Positions 5,513-6,153 of a stretch of DNA of 6,153 bases are shown here, one piece after another (position 1 is the first letter of the stretch; every line of letters starts with the position of its first letter). This DNA is from Bacillota bacterium (GTDB lineage: Bacteria; Bacillota; Clostridia; Lachnospirales; Lachnospiraceae), in NCBI GenBank assembly GCA_023414985.1, contig JAEZLY010000275.1, positions 1 to 6,153 on the forward strand. Reading direction: 5' to 3'. Under the pieces are notes generated by a model, which worked only from the letters and a program-made list of their open reading frames with translations, did no database searches and had not been told where the DNA came from. Made by a program: the position numbers and the translations under genes.

Positions 5513-6153
5513 ATGAAATCCATTCATGTTGATAGAACCGCTTCCAGAGGAATCGTAATCGGAAAAGCCTTTCTGATTGAAAGACCTAACCTTAAGATGA
5601 GCTTTGAACCGATTGCAGAGAAGGACATCCAGATGCAGATCAACCGCTATGAGGCGGCTGTCGAATATGCTGCCGCAGAGCTGGCGGAGTTGGCAAAGAC
5701 GAACAAGATATTCGAAGCACATTTAGAGATGGTGAGAGATATTGCCCTTATGGACAGTGTTACTGCCAAAATCAAAGGGGAAATGCTTTGTGCTGAAGCG
5801 GCGCTGGAGGCCGCGGTGGCTGAATTCCTGCTGGTGTTCGAAAGCATGGAGGATGAATACCTGCGCGAGCGGGCAGCAGATATCAAGGATATCTGTTATC
5901 GGTTAAGGTGCGCGCTGCAGGGGGTAAAGAATAATCCCTTTGATGGTATTACACAGGATGTCATTCTGGTTGCACAGGATCTGACCCCCTCTGATACGAT
6001 CTCCCTGGATCTGACACACATTCTGGGATTTGTGACTCAGGAGGGCGGAATCACAAGCCATGTATCAATTTTGGCCAGAGGGCTTGGTCTACCGGCTCTT
6101 GTTGGTGTGGAAGGGATTCTGAATATGATCCGGCAGGAGGATACCCTGATCAT
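5513..6153 (+). CDS. ptsI: PTS enzyme I (phosphoenolpyruvate-protein phosphotransferase), 3' truncated by window edge
   Basis: The first 213 residues of enzyme I run off the right edge; a complete EI is about 570 residues. EI autophosphorylates from PEP and passes phosphate to HPr His15. The N-terminal swivelling domain is recognisable from ASRGIVIGKAF (10-20). The helical HPr-binding domain follows, with FEAH..MV.D (68-76) and EYLRERAADIKDI (115-127). Then come DVILVAQDLTPSDT (149-162) and the phosphohistidine motif GGITSHVSILARGLGLPAL (178-196), with His183 as phosphoacceptor. The PEP-binding barrel is not in the window. Start 5513 is preferred because GGAGG at 5502-5506 is 6 nt upstream; the ATG at 5509, in another frame, is only 2 nt from it. 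The frame has no stop to the edge. The gene follows HPr by 13 bp in the classical ptsH-ptsI order. Confidence 0.93.
   Translation, partial: MKSIHVDRTASRGIVIGKAFLIERPNLKMSFEPIAEKDIQMQINRYEAAVEYAAAELAELAKTNKIFEAHLEMVRDIALMDSVTAKIKGEMLCAEAALEAAVAEFLLVFESMEDEYLRERAADIKDICYRLRCALQGVKNNPFDGITQDVILVAQDLTPSDTISLDLTHILGFVTQEGGITSHVSILARGLGLPALVGVEGILNMIRQEDTLI

Noticed and set aside
1346..5886. Several 60-206 codon open frames on the - strand, and short alternative + frames (4185-4403, 5097-5297), overlapping the main genes
   Set aside because: They lie opposite or inside well-identified genes, have no recognisable domains, and read as low-complexity shadows.
1..6153. CRISPR array, tRNA/rRNA, insertion sequence or phage signatures
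   Set aside because: No regularly spaced repeats, transposase or integrase motifs, tRNA-like cloverleaf or rRNA sequence was seen; the window is nearly all metabolic and PTS coding sequence.

Overview
This window looks like a chromosomal stretch from a Firmicute, most likely a Clostridia/Lachnospiraceae-type anaerobe. I infer that from the strong GGAGG-type ribosome binding sites, tightly packed co-directional genes, moderate GC, an HPr with the Gram-positive His15/Ser46 layout, and protein families typical of that group. The taxonomic call is from general appearance only; no database search was possible.

Layout, all genes on the + strand. (a) 1-200: the possible tail of an upstream reading frame, a strong 17-bp interrupted palindrome (88-126), and two perfect TATAAT -10 boxes ahead of the regulator. 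(b) 201-2303: a 700-residue PRD-containing, MtlR-type transcriptional activator with every expected phosphorylation residue in place. (c) 2304-2500: an intergenic region with a dyad and a good sigma-A-like promoter. (d) 2501-6153: a compact operon of EIIA (MtlF type), 1-phosphofructokinase (PfkB family), a SorE-like zinc-dependent ketose-1-phosphate/polyol-phosphate dehydrogenase, HPr and PTS enzyme I. Enzyme I is cut off by the window edge after its phosphohistidine domain. No membrane transporter (EIICB) lies in the window.

How the parts fit: EI, HPr and EIIA form a phosphate relay from PEP to an unseen hexitol EIIBC. The MtlR-like protein can read the relay through its PRD, EIIB-like and EIIA-like domains. 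A mannitol-type EIIA and regulator occur here without a mannitol-1-phosphate 5-dehydrogenase (mtlD) but with a SorE-like enzyme and a 1-phosphofructokinase. SorE chemistry interconverts a ketose 1-phosphate and a hexitol phosphate at C2. Applied to mannitol 1-phosphate it would give D-fructose 1-phosphate, the substrate of the next enzyme. The most interesting hypothesis is therefore a non-MtlD mannitol pathway: mannitol > mannitol 1-P > fructose 1-P > fructose 1,6-bisphosphate, served by its own HPr and EI. This is inference and needs biochemical proof.
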